A DNA stretch of 64,000 bases from Tricholoma matsutake (lineage: Eukaryota; Basidiomycota; Agaricomycetes; Agaricales; Tricholomataceae), in assembly GCA_026075535.2 (NCBI GenBank), contig AP026549.1, positions 1,364,001 through 1,428,000 of the forward strand, in the 5' to 3' direction. The notes under the pieces were generated by a model, which was not told the DNA's origin, ran no database searches, and saw only the letters and a program-made list of their open reading frames with translations. The position numbers and the translations under genes are program-made. Of this stretch, positions 44,526-55,890 are shown piece by piece; position 1 is the stretch's first letter, and each line of letters begins with the position of its first letter.

Positions 44526-45695
44526 AAAGGCCAATTCACCATTACAACCACATTCTAATCACATTGGCTAACTCCTACAATGTCCCAGAAGCAGCATGAC
44601 CACTCTCGACCAAGTCTATCGAGCGCGATATCGTATTGACCATGTCAAAACATCACCAGCGACATCAATCATACTTAGAAACCACATCGCACAACCTTAG
44701 GACTACCTCGAAACACCCTAAGAACCTTCCGAACAAACATCGAGTAGCCCTGATCAACTTTGAACAACTGTGACCATGATCGAACATTGTTGACCATTGT
44801 CGACCATTGTTGAGCATTATCAATTGACATTGAGAAACTACGAGCAACATCGGGCACCACATTCGTTATCTAAATGGTGGAATACCATGTGCCAGGGAGT
44901 ATTCCAACTCATGCTCAAACCTGCTGATAGTAGGTCAGCCTCATTCCAAGTCCCTATCATGTACAGAACCTGCTGGATGGATTATTGTGACACTTAGCAC
45001 AGTTTATACACAAAGGACAGTCTCCTTTTAGTTCTTTCCCTTTATTACTCCTTTGTCATATGATATATCTTTTTCTTGTTCAGATTCCAGTCTCATTTTG
45101 GCTTCGTGTTTTAACTCATATCTTTTGCCTCATGTTCTTACACATGTTTCTTATACTATTTTAGGAAGTTTCTCTTCAAACATATAAAACTCTGTAGTAT
45201 CTACTTGGGAATACAAGAAATTGTCTTCAAATATCGCCTCATATGAAGTTCTAAGAATCTGATCTATCCTCTAAACAATCTAAACTTCTATGAGTTTTCT
45301 CAATCAATGAGAAACCTCTATGACCATCATGGTCCTCGATCGACCTTCCATCAAATTATCGTTAGCACTAGTAACTACTCCGACACTTCCTAGCCATCAG
45401 GCTATAACCTTCGTATACTATCAATCCACCAAAAAGTCCTTAGAATTCACATGTCAACCCTCGACGATAAACATTGTTTGCCATCAATCTTGTTGATCCT
45501 CTTCCATATTAATCAATACTCCATTGGACTGCACCAAACACCTTCCTCTCTTATAGAAATACCTTTATGACTAGTACCAACTAGTTGTCCTCCCTTTGGT
45601 CAGACCACAAACATTCAGAACACCTCGCACCCTTCCTCTGGCTTGTGCAAATATCATTGGCAGTTTTGGTGGTTTTCCTGGGTTGAGTATCATCA
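44526..45695 (-). repeat. Right terminal inverted repeat of the KDZ element
   Basis: Partner of 39599-40758. The divergence between arms is substantial, so the element is old. Confidence 0.88.
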
Positions 45696-45699
45696 CCAT

Positions 45700-46210
45700 C
45701 ATAAACATCCCCACTGTCCATCATCAATTGTCCCCACTGTCTGTCATCAGTCATTCCTGCCATCTGTCGTTAGTTGTCCCTCATTTGTCATTCCTGCTGA
45801 CCATCATTTGTCATTCCTTCTGTCCATCATTTATCGTTCCCTCTGTCTGTCATTCATCATTCATGCTGTCCATTGTTTGTTCCTGCTATATGTTGTTAGT
45901 CATTAATCACCTGTCATTAGTTGTTCCTGCTGCCTTGTTGATTGTTCCTGCCATATGCCATATGTCATTAGTCAGCTGTCATTAGTCATTCCTGCTGTCA
46001 TTCCTGCCGCTTCATTGGTCGTTCCTGCCATATGTCATTGCTGTCTGTGGTTAGTCATTCCTGCCATCCCTCACTAGTTGTTCCTGCCATCCTTTGTTAG
46101 TTGTTCCTGCTGTTTGTCATTAGTCATTCCTGCCACCCCTCGGTAGTTGTTAGTTGTTCCCGCTGTCTGTTGTTATCTTCTGTTGTTATTCCTTGTCCCC
46201 TTGTGTTAGC
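45700..46210. repeat. Degenerate TCATTAGTCATTCCTGC minisatellite
   Basis: About 20-25 imperfect units of roughly 20-25 bp built from TGTCATTAGTC and ATTCCTGCTGTC words, directly right of the KDZ element. Open frames across it (45596-45985) are by-products of the repeat. Confidence 0.8.
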
Positions 46211-46464
46211 ACCCACAATCCCCCCTGCCAGCAGTGGCTCACAGAGGTGGGGGTGGGTGCTGGGTGGATGTCATTGTCATCAAGTGGCTGGTGGTGGTAA
46301 GTAGTGATGTGGTGGGTACAGGTTGGTAGGGTGCTTACCCTACCTATAACCCACTTCATTTTGGTTTAAAACCTACAAAGAAAGAAAGAAAAACACATTA
46401 GTGTGATGATCAATGATCGATATCAATCAACAGCATCACATGTGATCAATTGATCACTTACCCA
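46211..46464. other. Stretch resembling repeat X hairpin modules
   Basis: CCAGCAGTGGCTCACAG at about 46220, followed by GGGTGGGTGCTGG and GGATGTCATTG, resembles the ACGAGCAGTTGCTCAC / GGTGCTGGATGTCATC module of X (11400-11440; 28450-28490), and a later GTTTAAAACCTACAAAG parallels the X block before AAAACAAATGA. It may be a diverged fragment of X. No gene is present. Confidence 0.35.
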
Positions 46465-46846
46465 TCAAAGACTGGTTGCAGTCAGTTGCAGTCGGTCTTT
46501 TAGTGGTCCATCAATATCTTTTAGACAATGCAACTGGCAACACAACCACTTCCTTTGCAGCTGCCACACAGACCAGACCACGGTTGGGTCCAGTTCAGTT
46601 GCTGGTCTTTTTTCAGTCCATGCAACTGGACTTTCAAACACTACAAGGTTCTGTAGTAGGTGGGGCTTTAATGTCGCCAGTGGCATACTCATACAAACTG
46701 TTGAGTGAAAGAGCAATAGTGACATCTTCACACCATTCTTTGTAGTTAGACTTGAGTTTGTCAAGTTTCTCCCCAGAGTATTGTACCGATAGTTTGATAG
46801 GTGAAATGGAGACAGTAGTGGGTTCAGAGTCAGCAGCCATGATCAA
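46465..46846 (-). pseudogene. gag: Ty1/copia-type gag N-terminal fragment
   Basis: Starting at 46846 (ATG near 46838), KLSVQYSGEKLDKLKSNYKEWCEDVTIALSLNSLYEYATGDIKAP has the NYKEWxxxVxxxLxxxxLYEYxxGxIxxP pattern of copia Gag N ends. After a frameshift near 46640, SPVAWTEK..and a tryptophan-containing stretch continue to about 46465. No protease, integrase or RT follows, so only the start of a copia element remains. Confidence 0.68.
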
Positions 46847-46849
46847 ATG

Positions 46850-47389
46850 AGGTTTGGATATAGCAGGGGAGAGGTGTGGAGGGATGTGCTAGGCAACAAA
46901 GGAGGTCTACACGACCATATAGGGTCCGAGGCACAAAGGTGATCGATCGATCAAAATTGATGTCATGAAAAAATGTCAAGTGGCTAGGAAGTTTCTACTG
47001 TCGATTCAATGATGAAAATGGCCCATAACCTGTAGAAATTTGATTCCTAGAATATATGAGAATACACTCAGTCCTTGTATAAGTGACTATATTTGATGTG
47101 TACTGTACCTAGAATATATGAGAATACACTACAAGTACAGTAAGCAAACTATATGAAAAGTATGAGAGTTGATGCTCACCTCAGTCCTTGTATAAGTGAC
47201 TGAGGTGGTCGAGCAACTATCTACTGTATATATATATGATTTCTGTCAGATAAAGAAGCAAAGGGATAAAGGGATAAAATGTTTGTTTAAGCACATCAAA
47301 GGGGTACACTAAAAATAGCATATGCATCACATGCGTGTCACACATGTTAGTCATTGCCCTATCATGGTATAGTTACTGACACTGTTTCA
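46850..47389. other. Flank of the copia remnant with short direct repeats
   Basis: CCTAGAATATATGAGAATAC occurs at 47046 and 47108 (62 bp apart), and CAGTCCTTGTATAAGTGACT near 47069 and 47183. These could be pieces of a copia LTR or a small tandem array. A (TA)n run lies near 47228-47238. No gene. Confidence 0.4.
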
Positions 47390-48051
47390 GTCCTTCCATC
47401 CTCATTACAAGACATCTTATTTTGTGAAAGCATGAGTGGATCAAGGCTGCTGAGGACATCACATGAAGGGAATGGCAATTGTACAAGCCAACAGGAGTGG
47501 TGAATCCTACAGTGCCATTGGCATTGAGCTCCATCAGTTCATTTTTAATACTGTAATTGGTTTGTGTTCTAATGTGTTATGTACAGACTTATTACTCAGG
47601 CATCAACAAGTTTGTTGGCAAAATATTTTGCTGCATTGAAGGATAGGTCTGCACCTGTTGATGCCTTGGAGGAATGGCCCAGTAGTGCTCTTGTTGTAAC
47701 AAGCTCGGATGGTATCACCTGGTGGACAGCAATGCAAGCTACAGGCCATCCTCTTGCATGCATGTCTCTTGACTTTCTTTCAACCCCAGGTATGACATCT
47801 TTGGCATTGACAAAATTTTTGTTAATGAAATTGCAATAGCAACATCGACTGATGTCGAGCAGGCATTTTCTCATGGTGGGCTCACTGTTTCCAAGATGCA
47901 GCACTCCTTGTCAGATGAATCTACCTGTGCCTCAACTGTGCTTGGCTCCTGGGTGCCTTCATTTCCTGATCTTATTCCCTGCAATGATATAGTAACTTTG
48001 TTTAAAAATAAGAGCAAGCAGATGGGGAAGGGGAAGGCTAAGGACACTTAG
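47390..48051 (+). pseudogene. hAT transposase, C-terminal fragment with an intron
   Basis: A frameshifted upstream part reads HPHYKTSYFVK and HEWIKAAEDIT-stop-REWQLYKPTG. From 47579 the frame is clean: WWTAMQATGHPLACMSLDFLSTP, then a 50-nt GT-AG intron (47790-47839), then ATSTDVEQAFSHGGLTVSKMQHSLSDEST to the TAG at 48049-48051. The last block is the hAT dimerisation domain, and joining the exons restores it exactly. The N-terminal BED finger and catalytic core are missing. Downstream (48110-48313) short GGGTACCC-type repeats and a GTGCTATGCCTTA end resemble a hAT 3' terminus. Confidence 0.86.
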
Positions 48052-48415
48052 ATAGCAGCTGAGGATGATAGTGTTGTACTTGATGTAGATATTGTGTTGC
48101 CTTCTACTTGAGATTAGTTACTTGTATATTACACTATCTTGTGGGTACTCATATGGGTACCCATAAGTACTTGTATACTCATGAGTTTTGTACTCATGAA
48201 TCTGAGTCACCCATGGGAATATACCCATACAGATCTGGGTATGGGTTTTGAAAATTTTAATACTTGTGAGTTTGGATCCAGGTCACCTGTGAGTGCACTC
48301 GTGCTATGCCTTAGACCTCCTAAATGCAATGGGGGCAAACCCTAACTTCAAAATGGGACCCACACCAACTCTTACATCTAATTTCATTTTCCAAATCGAA
48401 AGTGCAGACCTAGCC
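48052..48415. other. hAT 3' end region and gap before the next gene
   Basis: 48135-48260 is rich in inverted GTACTCAT/ATGAGTAC and TGGGTAC words, typical of hAT subterminal regions. CTCGTGCTATGCCTTA (ending 48313) is similar, inverted, to the TAGGGCTGAGCACTG end near 55876-55890 and is the likely terminus of this hAT copy. Confidence 0.5.
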
Positions 48416-49299
48416 ATGCCTGATATATCTGAAGATGATCATTATGCCAGCTGGGGCCATTATCAGTTCACTAGTGGGAGCATGACCATCTCGTCAGTTT
48501 TAAAGTCCTGGGATTTGGTGGGGAGCACTGCAACAGCATGCATGTTGATTGCTGCCACCATCAAGACCTGCAAAGTGGCACACCATATCTGTTTTGAGAA
48601 GGGGATCATGACTACAAATTACCTCAGTAATGCATATTTGGCAAATATTGTCGAGTCAAACTTGTGGAATGATGTAGGAGGGGTAAGTCCAATTTCCATT
48701 GCATTCTGTTGATGACTGATAAGTAATAATTGATAATATATTAAGCCAGTTGCGACAGGACCTGATGAATGAATTGTGACACCCTTTCCACCATCACCAA
48801 CACCACCTTCAATGTCTTCACCAAAAGCCTCTTCATTGAACCCACCAGATATGTCGGCAGGTGCCCTGCCATCTGATACAGCATCAGAGGCAATTCCACT
48901 GGCAGGTGGTATGAATGTGGAATGGAAAAAAAGGCTGCAGGTAAGTATTTAATCTGTTTTTTTTTAAATCTTATTTTTCTTGTTAGGTACTTACAAAGGA
49001 GGAGTTGAAGCTGTGGATCATGTCAAAAGGCCTTGCACCAACCAACAAGCAGTGGACAAAGGATGGTATGCTTTCAGATCAATTAACCACTTCTTAGATC
49101 TTATTATTGATTCTATATTGATATAATATCTATGATTATTGCTGTCCCACAACACCAGCAAGCTTCGCAAAATGACATTCCATCATTCATTGATCAGGTA
49201 TGTTTCATGCTGAGTCAGCAAGAAAGTGTGCTTACAGCTTCTGCTTAGCAACAAGCTAAGAAAGCAGCACAAAAGGCTGGCAGTGTTGCTGGGGTCTGA
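48416..49299 (+). pseudogene. Small multi-exon gene with two stops, unknown function
   Basis: Four exons fit in frame: 48416-48682 (MPDISEDDHYASWGHYQFTS..), 48746-48940 (PVATGPDE-stop-IVTPFPP..), 48987-49065 (VLTKEELKLWIMSKGLAPTNKQWTK) and 49163-49299 (ASQNDIPSFIDQ.. to TGA), about 226 codons. Introns are 63, 46 and 97 nt with GTAAGT, GTAAGT and GTATGC donors. Exon 1 is helical and mildly hydrophobic (TACMLIAATIKTCKVAHHICF); exon 3 is faintly SAP-like. The stops are a TGA in exon 2 (CGA-like) and a TAG in exon 4 (SA-stop-QQAKKAAQKAG, CAG-like). Host gene or element cargo cannot be decided. Confidence 0.5.
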
Positions 49300-49524
49300 A
49301 ATATATCCACATGCTATATCTTTATGTTGCCCCGCCTTTTATTTTATTTTGTATATGCATTATATGACCGAATATGACTATGCTTGACTCTGACTGAATA
49401 TGACTGAATGTAACTATGCTTGACCATGCCTGACTATCTAAGACCTGAAGCAAGTATAATTTGAGTATGACTCTGTATGACCTGGACAGGACTTGACACT
49501 ACTATATCATAACTACACAATTCA

Positions 49525-49785
49525 TACAGGGTATGACTATAAGTGACTTGGGCAGTCAGGCATAGTCCCAAATCATGACAAATTGGTTGGATTAAGTCTT
49601 ATGGGGTGACTGCACATGACCTAATGGGACTATCACTCGACTTTGTTTTTCTAACTACAGGGTATGACTATAAGTGACTTGGGCAGTCAGGCATGGTCCC
49701 AAATCACAGCAATTTGGTTGGATTGAGTCTTATGGGGCGACTGCACATGACTTAATATGGCTATCACCTGACTAAGCTTGTTTAC
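49525..49785. repeat. 131-bp tandem duplication
   Basis: TACAGGGTATGACTATAAGT starts at 49525 and again at 49656; both units continue through GGGCAGTCAGGCAT and GTCTTATGGGG with a few transitions. TGACTATG/TGACTG words fill the upstream 150 bases. It is non-coding. Confidence 0.85.
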
Positions 49786-50283
49786 TGAGACATGTGACCC
49801 CCCACTTCAACCTAGCAGTTTGGGCAGAGGATGCTTGGACTCCGGCATGGCCCCGAACCTTGAGGGAGATGGACACAAGGGATGTTGAACTTGAATGGGC
49901 AGTCACTGGTCACCAGTGAACAATGTTGCCAATGCATGTTTTCAGTGAGATATGAGAGCCACCTCAGAGGGGAATCACAAACGACGAGCGCATAGAGTGT
50001 GTTCATGACTAGCAGGCATATATGGGCAGGCGAGTGGAGTTCAAACTTGAAGATTTGGTGTTCATAAAACTTTGGAGAAACAGGCAGCAGGAGGCACCCG
50101 AGGTTTCAGATGAATCGATGAAGGGCAAGGGGGACGCGAACGTTGAACATACGTTGAACATCGAGGCCTGAGGGAGATAGCATTGTGGAAGCAAATGTAA
50201 GGTGGTGGAATCCGTCGAAAGGCGAATTTACGATCAATTAACTGGCTAAAACAATTCAGTCCCGTAAATTGAGACGATTAACT
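49786..50283. other. Downstream flank of the intact gene
   Basis: No gene found. CpG content rises from about 50,020 on, marking the left edge of the CpG-rich island. GATCAATTAACTGG and GAGACGATTAACTTC near 50240-50285 are AT-rich sequence close to the gene's stop and probably include its 3' end signals. Confidence 0.35.
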
Positions 50284-51793
50284 TCACTTAATTAAGCCTC
50301 GGTGATGATCGTACACTGGAACCTTGCCAACCGGGAGTGCTTTGAGGAGTCCTTCCGACAACTTGTTCGACGTAGGTATGCCGGCGGCTTCCCGACACCA
50401 GTCCTGGATCGCCTTGTCCCACGAGGCAGACTCCTCTGCATCCCAATCATCATAACCATCTGCATTCTTCCCGCTACACAAAACGTAGCCTGGCATTCCA
50501 GAGTCCCCAACGTCAGCCATCCAACCTAAGTCATCCACATTTCCAGAGTGGCTAGGGCCAGCAACCTGCTCCGCCTCGTCATCTCGACGTGCCCGCTTTG
50601 CGTTTCGATTTCGTGCAGGTCGTGGCGCAGGCCAGGGGAAATTGGTGCATTGTTGGGCAACAGCTACTGCGTCGAGAGTTTCTAATGTTTTGGCGCTCTG
50701 AGATAGGTTATTTGAGAGCGAGCAAAGAAAGGAATAGCAGCGAAGGAAGTCTATGGGGACAGTCAGGTTCCATGAGCCATGGGCTGACCATTCTACAGCC
50801 TTGGGAGAGACCAACTAAGTTGTGGAGACAATTTTAGAACAACGCTAGACGTACCACTCGGTCCTCACTCCAGTTGGATGAGTACACCTGAAACCGACCT
50901 GCGGCGCACACGGCACCCCATACAATGATGTCTGGGAGGCCAAAAGCCCGTCTTTGTGACTGCGCGGTCCGAAGATCGATGAGTAGTTGGTTTCGATTAT
51001 AGAAGCCAGGACGCTTTTTGAACTCGCCACAGAAATCCATCAACGAGTTTTCATCTTCGACGGTAGGCTGCCAGTAAAGACGAGAGATGATCTCTTCACG
51101 GACTTCGACATCTGTTCCCTTGCGAATGGCGGTGTGAATTTTGTCCATCATCGCCTTCGGGATCGGCATCATAACAACAGTGTCAGCAAACGCCTTCGGA
51201 CCAACACTAATAGAGGGGCAAACGCTGTTGAACAGCTTGACAGGGTTTTCCACGCTAATATACTGAGTACGAGAACAGTGCGAGTGGGACGCAGACGTAC
51301 CCTACTTTGTGCGCCCCTTCCTTTCGGGATGCGAATGCCAATTGTATCAGCGAATCTACACCTCGCCTCTGCGCGGACTCGTTTTGGTCTTCGTCAACTG
51401 CCTCTCGAACGGAATAGTAGAGGCCGTAGAGATGCTCGGCGACAGGGATCATATTGTGGACATCACTAGTATGGACGGAGTCGCCGTTGGATTGGCCCCA
51501 ATCTCTCAAACTTTGATAGAACTCGTCTTGACGGTGGAAATTCGTATGCTTCGGGATCTACGATCATCGAATCAGCTCTAAGTGAGATCCGGATCAATAA
51601 GTGGACGACAGACGCGAGTGAAAAACTTGGGTAGAATGAAATGACTCAGCTCCTCAAAGATGGAGCTAGTTGTTGTCAATGGGCTGGTGATTTGTTGAAG
51701 ACTGGCGCCAGTCGCCCACGCTGTAAAGTGAGGCGAGTTCGCCAGTCTGAAATGACTCAAAGCATGCACTACAAACTTGCCAGTAGTGCTCAC
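50284..51793 (-). CDS. Intact four-exon fungal gene, 450 aa, unknown function
   Basis: Exons 51793-51614, 51557-51301, 51254-50855 and 50799-50284 join in frame (1353 nt). Introns are 56, 46 and 54 nt, all GT-AG; the first has a GTCTGT donor and a CTGAT branch site, the other two GTACGT donors. There is no internal stop. Recognisable stretches: RQDEFYQSLRDWGQSNGD, RLYWQPTVEDENSLMDFC, AFGLPDIIVWGAVCAAGRFQVYSSNW, WNLTVPIDFLRCYSFLCSL, then a nuclear-localisation-like NRNAKRARRDDE and an acidic Trp-rich tail. The central 'conserved core then FxxCYxFLCxL' pattern looks like an uncharacterised basidiomycete family, which is my inference. CpG is abundant, unlike the surrounding elements. Confidence 0.85.
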
Positions 51794-52440
51794 GTGGACG
51801 GTGCAATGCTCAATACTTCGTCATCGTGGGATCCTTGCATCCTTGAACGAGCAGTGGAGGTGCAAGTTGAACGTTGAACCCCAGTGAAAAGTCGGTCGAG
51901 CTGGATCAAGCAGATTCGAGGCCAAATAAGACCAATCGAGCCAAATCGAGGGCGATTGTTGATTTCAGCTCTTCTCATCAATTCCCATTTGTTCAATCCC
52001 TTTCTGTCTCTCTTTGTCATGTTGTCTGATCCCCGATTTCATCTTTCTATCCACTCTTGCCTGTTGTCCTTCAATAACTCACTTTCACCCCTGCCTGCTT
52101 CTTTGCATCGTCTTGTTGTTATGCGCTCTGCTTTATCTTTTACTGACACTTCTCTTTCAGCAATGCAGCTTAGTCACGGTCATCTTCAGCCAGGAAGAAT
52201 GAGGATCGCGAGGAGGGAAGGTGCCTCGCCCCTGAGACAATGTTGTCTTACATACCTTTGATACACATAGACCTAGAAAGAGAGAGAGAGAGAGCAAGAA
52301 GAGTCAATAAACAAACAAAACATGGATATGAGCAGGGAACATACCGGGTCTGATACCTTTGACACACGTAGACCCTCATAAGGTTTCGCCACAGACTAGG
52401 ATGATACCCACAGATTACTCGTATAAAGTGCCCTAATACA
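51794..52440. other. Upstream region of the intact gene; possible divergent transcript
   Basis: 51960-52160 is pyrimidine-rich, as in fungal promoters. A good plus-strand splice acceptor (TACTGAC branch, CTTTCAG near 52148-52160) is followed by CAATGCAGC, hinting at a divergent gene start, but no extended exon follows. An (AG)n run lies at 52276-52293, and a GATACCTTTGA-ACACGTAGACC word is duplicated near 52250 and 52350. Confidence 0.35.
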
Positions 52441-55400
52441 GTTCCCACAACTGCCCATGGGATGGGCACTGCCTTTCATGAATTTGAAATTTAATATTTC
52501 TAGGTGGTGAAATCTCTATTAGAATGTTTGCAAATTGCCTTTCGTGATCTTCAAAACCTAATGTGAAATTATTACTTTCACTATACCAATCATGAGGTTG
52601 AAAGCTAGCCTTTCTGAAACTATAGAGCACGGAGGTCCCTATTTGCATGAAGGGCAACAAAAGTATTGTTCTCAGCCTCGTATTTCAATGCATGACCTAT
52701 AGGGTATTGGGTTTGATGAGATCAACTTCCGCAAACAGAATGTTGACTTATGCATCATTTGGTGGGTAGAAGACCAATGTTTCGAAACATCGAGGATGAG
52801 CATAAGTGCCAGAGGGTAGCTTGGGGCATTAGGGTTTTTCTTGCAAAGCTCATCGGACACCAGCTCTAGCCAGCATGCCTTCCATTGTGGACTTGAATGA
52901 ACTGCACAGACAATTTTTCAAAGCTAGAGGGTTATGAGCCAAGACTGAAAAGGATAACACAGTTAAAAGCATTTTCCTTATCTATTGTAGGTAGAATAAA
53001 TTTGACGGTGGCCTGTGGTTCCTCAGATGCCAGGTCAACCTCGTCTTCACCTCCTTGGGTTGCTGCATTGTTGTCGGCTTCTTCACTAAGTGATGCACTA
53101 ACAGAGTCCTGGTAATTGACCCATGGAGAGTGGGTTTTCTTATCATTGCTGCTCCATTTTGCACCTATAGCCTCAAGGAGCTTGGTAATCCATCAACGTA
53201 GGGCAAGGGACAATGTTAGTGTGTTTCAAACCTTAAGTGCTGCAAGATGAATTGTGTGTGGCATACACCAAAGCCATGCCCAGACTGGATTAATGATGAT
53301 CTTCATCTTCTCGGCACACAAAATGATTTCATCAACAAATGTATCCATGTTCAAAGCATTGTCTGCCATAAATGCGATTGCCTATACAGAGAGTTTGGAA
53401 GATGGTCTGCCTTGAAAACAAATGAACTAACCTTCTCTTGGATACCAAATGCACTGAGTGTGTCCCAAACAGCATCAGCAATATTTTTGCCAGTGTGTTG
53501 GCCAAGCAACTCACAAAAATCAATAAGACACTCCTCTGTTGGAAGTTAAGTAAGCTGAATAGTAAAATGAAAATTCCTGACAGACCTAGTTCACCTGTAT
53601 CAGGATTTATGTAGTGCATAATGATGGCAAAGAAGGCATAATTGTTGCCTGATGTCCAGCCATCAAGCGAGACAGCCACCTTACCATTGATTTTTCTAGT
53701 TACTATAGTCAGGACACGAATAGATCTTTAAATTATCAACATACCATGAACAAATCCTTCATTTCTTGGATGCCTTCAGTACCCATCTTCATGACACGGC
53801 ACTTGACTGTGAAGCGGCTGGGAATCTTGAGCGATGATGGGGATTGATTGATGTAGTTGAGGAGATTGGCAAACTCAGGATTCTCTACCTCTTCGAATGG
53901 TTGGTCTGAGGCTACAATCCACTTGGTAAGCAACTCTTCAAACTTTTCCTGACTCCAGGGTTCCTAAATATCGATGATAAAATGAAACAGCCACATAAAT
54001 AAATACCACATACTGCCACTTTCTCCTGTTGCTGCACAAATGCATTCTTGAGTGATTGTTGATGAGCATCATGGTGTTGTGTGAACTCAGCAAGTTTTGT
54101 GGAAGAAAGCTTGATCTCTCCTGATGCAATTTTCTTCTCCTCTGGTGAGAGCAGCACTTGCAGGGCACAATCTTTGAGGTAAGAATAGAACTTGAACATG
54201 TCAGGTGAGCAAGTCCTGAGATTCCCAATAAGGCCTGAAAGATAGATGCAAACACACTCAGGCTTGAGTGGAATTCGGTGACTCATGAACTGTGGACTTT
54301 ACCATTGAGATTATTCCTCATTTTCTTCGTAACCCTCAGAATCTTTTTACTGCCATGATAGCATTGGTAAAACCTGTCACCCTCTTCGGCTTTAATATTA
54401 TGTGGAGTGCTCTTGAGAGTGTTATAAAAATAATAGATTGGGTTTGATGTCTTAAGAGGATTTGTTAGTAGTAGAAATATTTTTAATGAATGGACCCACC
54501 TGTTTGGCTTCCCTTGAGCTTCCATCCACAACAAAGCTGCTGGAAGGGGTAACAGAGGGAGTGGTGGCTGGACAAGTCTGAACAGCATCAGCTGTAATCC
54601 TTTCAGTATGTTTCCGCTTCCCAGCCTGGGATCATCTAGTATTATTTGGCACTGTCTTTGAGGGAAGAACATCGGCAAGCTAATGCTAGCTTGAGAATGA
54701 TGTAAAAAATACTGACACTCTACCACTTACTTCTTCATTTGAAATGTCACCTTCTGACATGTTGTTAACCTCGGAAAGACTGTTGGCTCTGTCCATTTGG
54801 TATTCATCATCACTGGTGTTGTCAGGGTCAACACCCAACAAGCTATCCATGACCTTGGCATGCTTGGTGTTTCTCTTTGAATGTTGCTTTGGCTGGCGGT
54901 GTTTCCTATCTAGATCACCCCACTCATTGAGGTGCTCTGCAGCGAGGATGGTTTGTATCCCGGAGTTCTTGTTTCACTGAGGTCTAGCACAAAGAGCTGG
55001 AATATGGGGCATTAATAATTGCAAGATTGACCATATGTCAGGCATACCTCCATTGTCAGTGACAGTCTCCCCTTCCATGGGCAGAAGAGGCATAGGGTTT
55101 TTGTCGCTGGGGGAATTAAACCACTGGATGTCCTTGGCATCTTTGAGTTGGCCATTCTCATCGAGAGCACACTGGTCAGGGTGAGAGGGAGGAGGCATAT
55201 CAACAGAAGCACAAATGAAGCTGAGGTGCAGTGATGTCTTCCTCAGTGAAAATGTTGGAGGATTAAATATGCAATCCACAGCTTGCCTCCTGTTACTCTG
55301 GATTGGCCAGCTCCAAAAATAGGATGAACGACGAGCGGCTATCCACATTCACAAATGACCAACAAAAGTTAAAAAGTAGTTCCACCACACGTTCTGTAGA

Positions 55401-55890
55401 TTTTCCTGTCAATAAAACAGGTCCAAAAATAGGATTAAACAGGTCAAAGTAGAAACCCAAATTGCCAAGAGCCATCGACCAAAACTGCTATCTGTTCCAT
55501 GATTGATCCAAGAGGTTGGCCCAAGGAATTTGATGAAAAGAGCCAATTTTGCAGTGGGGGGGGGGATTTCGAACTGCTGGAAAACCAGTCAATTCACAAA
55601 AATGAGCATGCAAACTGCTGCACATTCATTCTATTGCAAATAGCTAATTATCATATCATGGAATGATGGAAACAATGTAAACCAAGTCGACGTGATACAC
55701 ATGTCACATGATTTTGAAATTCATACCGTCATATGGCTGTATATGGCCATCACTTGACAGTATGATATGGGGGTGACTGTGGCATCACCCATCCCATAAA
55801 GTTGTGTCTTTGAGGCTACACGGTATGGTGATGGTAACTGCATTATGGGTGCCCGTATGCCCATAAATATGGACACAGTGCTCAGCCCTA
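52440..55890 (-). mobile_element. hAT transposon, minus strand, 5' end at 55890
   Basis: The right end reads TAGGGCTGAGCACTG on the minus strand (55890 inward), a hAT-like terminus, followed by GGGCATACGGGC subterminal words. A multi-exon BED-type transposase runs leftward to about 52660 and loses coherence before its dimerisation domain; no left terminus was found. It is similar in type to the hAT 3' fragment at 47390-48313, which has the part missing here, though the two are separate copies in opposite orientation. Confidence 0.82.
52660..55475 (-). pseudogene. hAT transposase, multi-exon, 3' end lost
   Basis: Exons recognised: CALDENGQLKDAKDIQWFNSPSDKNPMP (about 55180-55060); after an intron LCARPQ-stop-NKNSGIQTILAAEHLNEWGDLDRKH to SEGDISNEE (54990-54735); SKTVP..GKRKHTERI..SSSFVVDGSSREAKQ; the BED-like finger NPIYYFY..RFYQCYHGSKKILRV (54440-54310); MFKFYSYLKDCALQVLLSPEEKKIA (54210-54030); FEELLTKWIVASDQPFEEVE (53945-53880); the catalytic-region VSLDGWTSGNNYAFFAIIMHYI (53680-53600); CLIDFCELLGQHTGKNIAD and FMADNALNMDTFVDE (53530-53320); LAALKLLEAIGAKWSS; LMLILDVSKHWSSTHQMM. 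Introns of about 45-55 nt separate them. Stops at the RNKNSG site and near 54630 are TGA at arginine-like positions. Confidence 0.85.

Larger units (their letters stand above)
39599..45695 (+). mobile_element. KDZ-type DNA transposon with 1.16-kb terminal inverted repeats
   Basis: Both ends read TGATGATACTCAACC inward, and similarity between the arms continues for about 1.16 kb (39599-40758 against 44526-45695). Between the arms a plus-strand transposase of the Kyakuja-Dileera-Zisupton type and a second gene are readable. KDZ elements are described as abundant in mushroom-forming fungi. No clear target duplication is seen at the ends, and the genes are broken by stops and frameshifts, so the copy is inactive. 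Confidence 0.87.

Noticed and set aside
45596..45985. Cysteine/serine-rich secreted protein
   Set aside because: The frame lies across the right end of the KDZ element and a degenerate minisatellite.
51884..52261. 125-codon plus-strand gene upstream of the intact gene
   Set aside because: It overlaps a pyrimidine-rich promoter-like region and a splice acceptor; no conserved motif is visible, so only a possible divergent transcript is noted.
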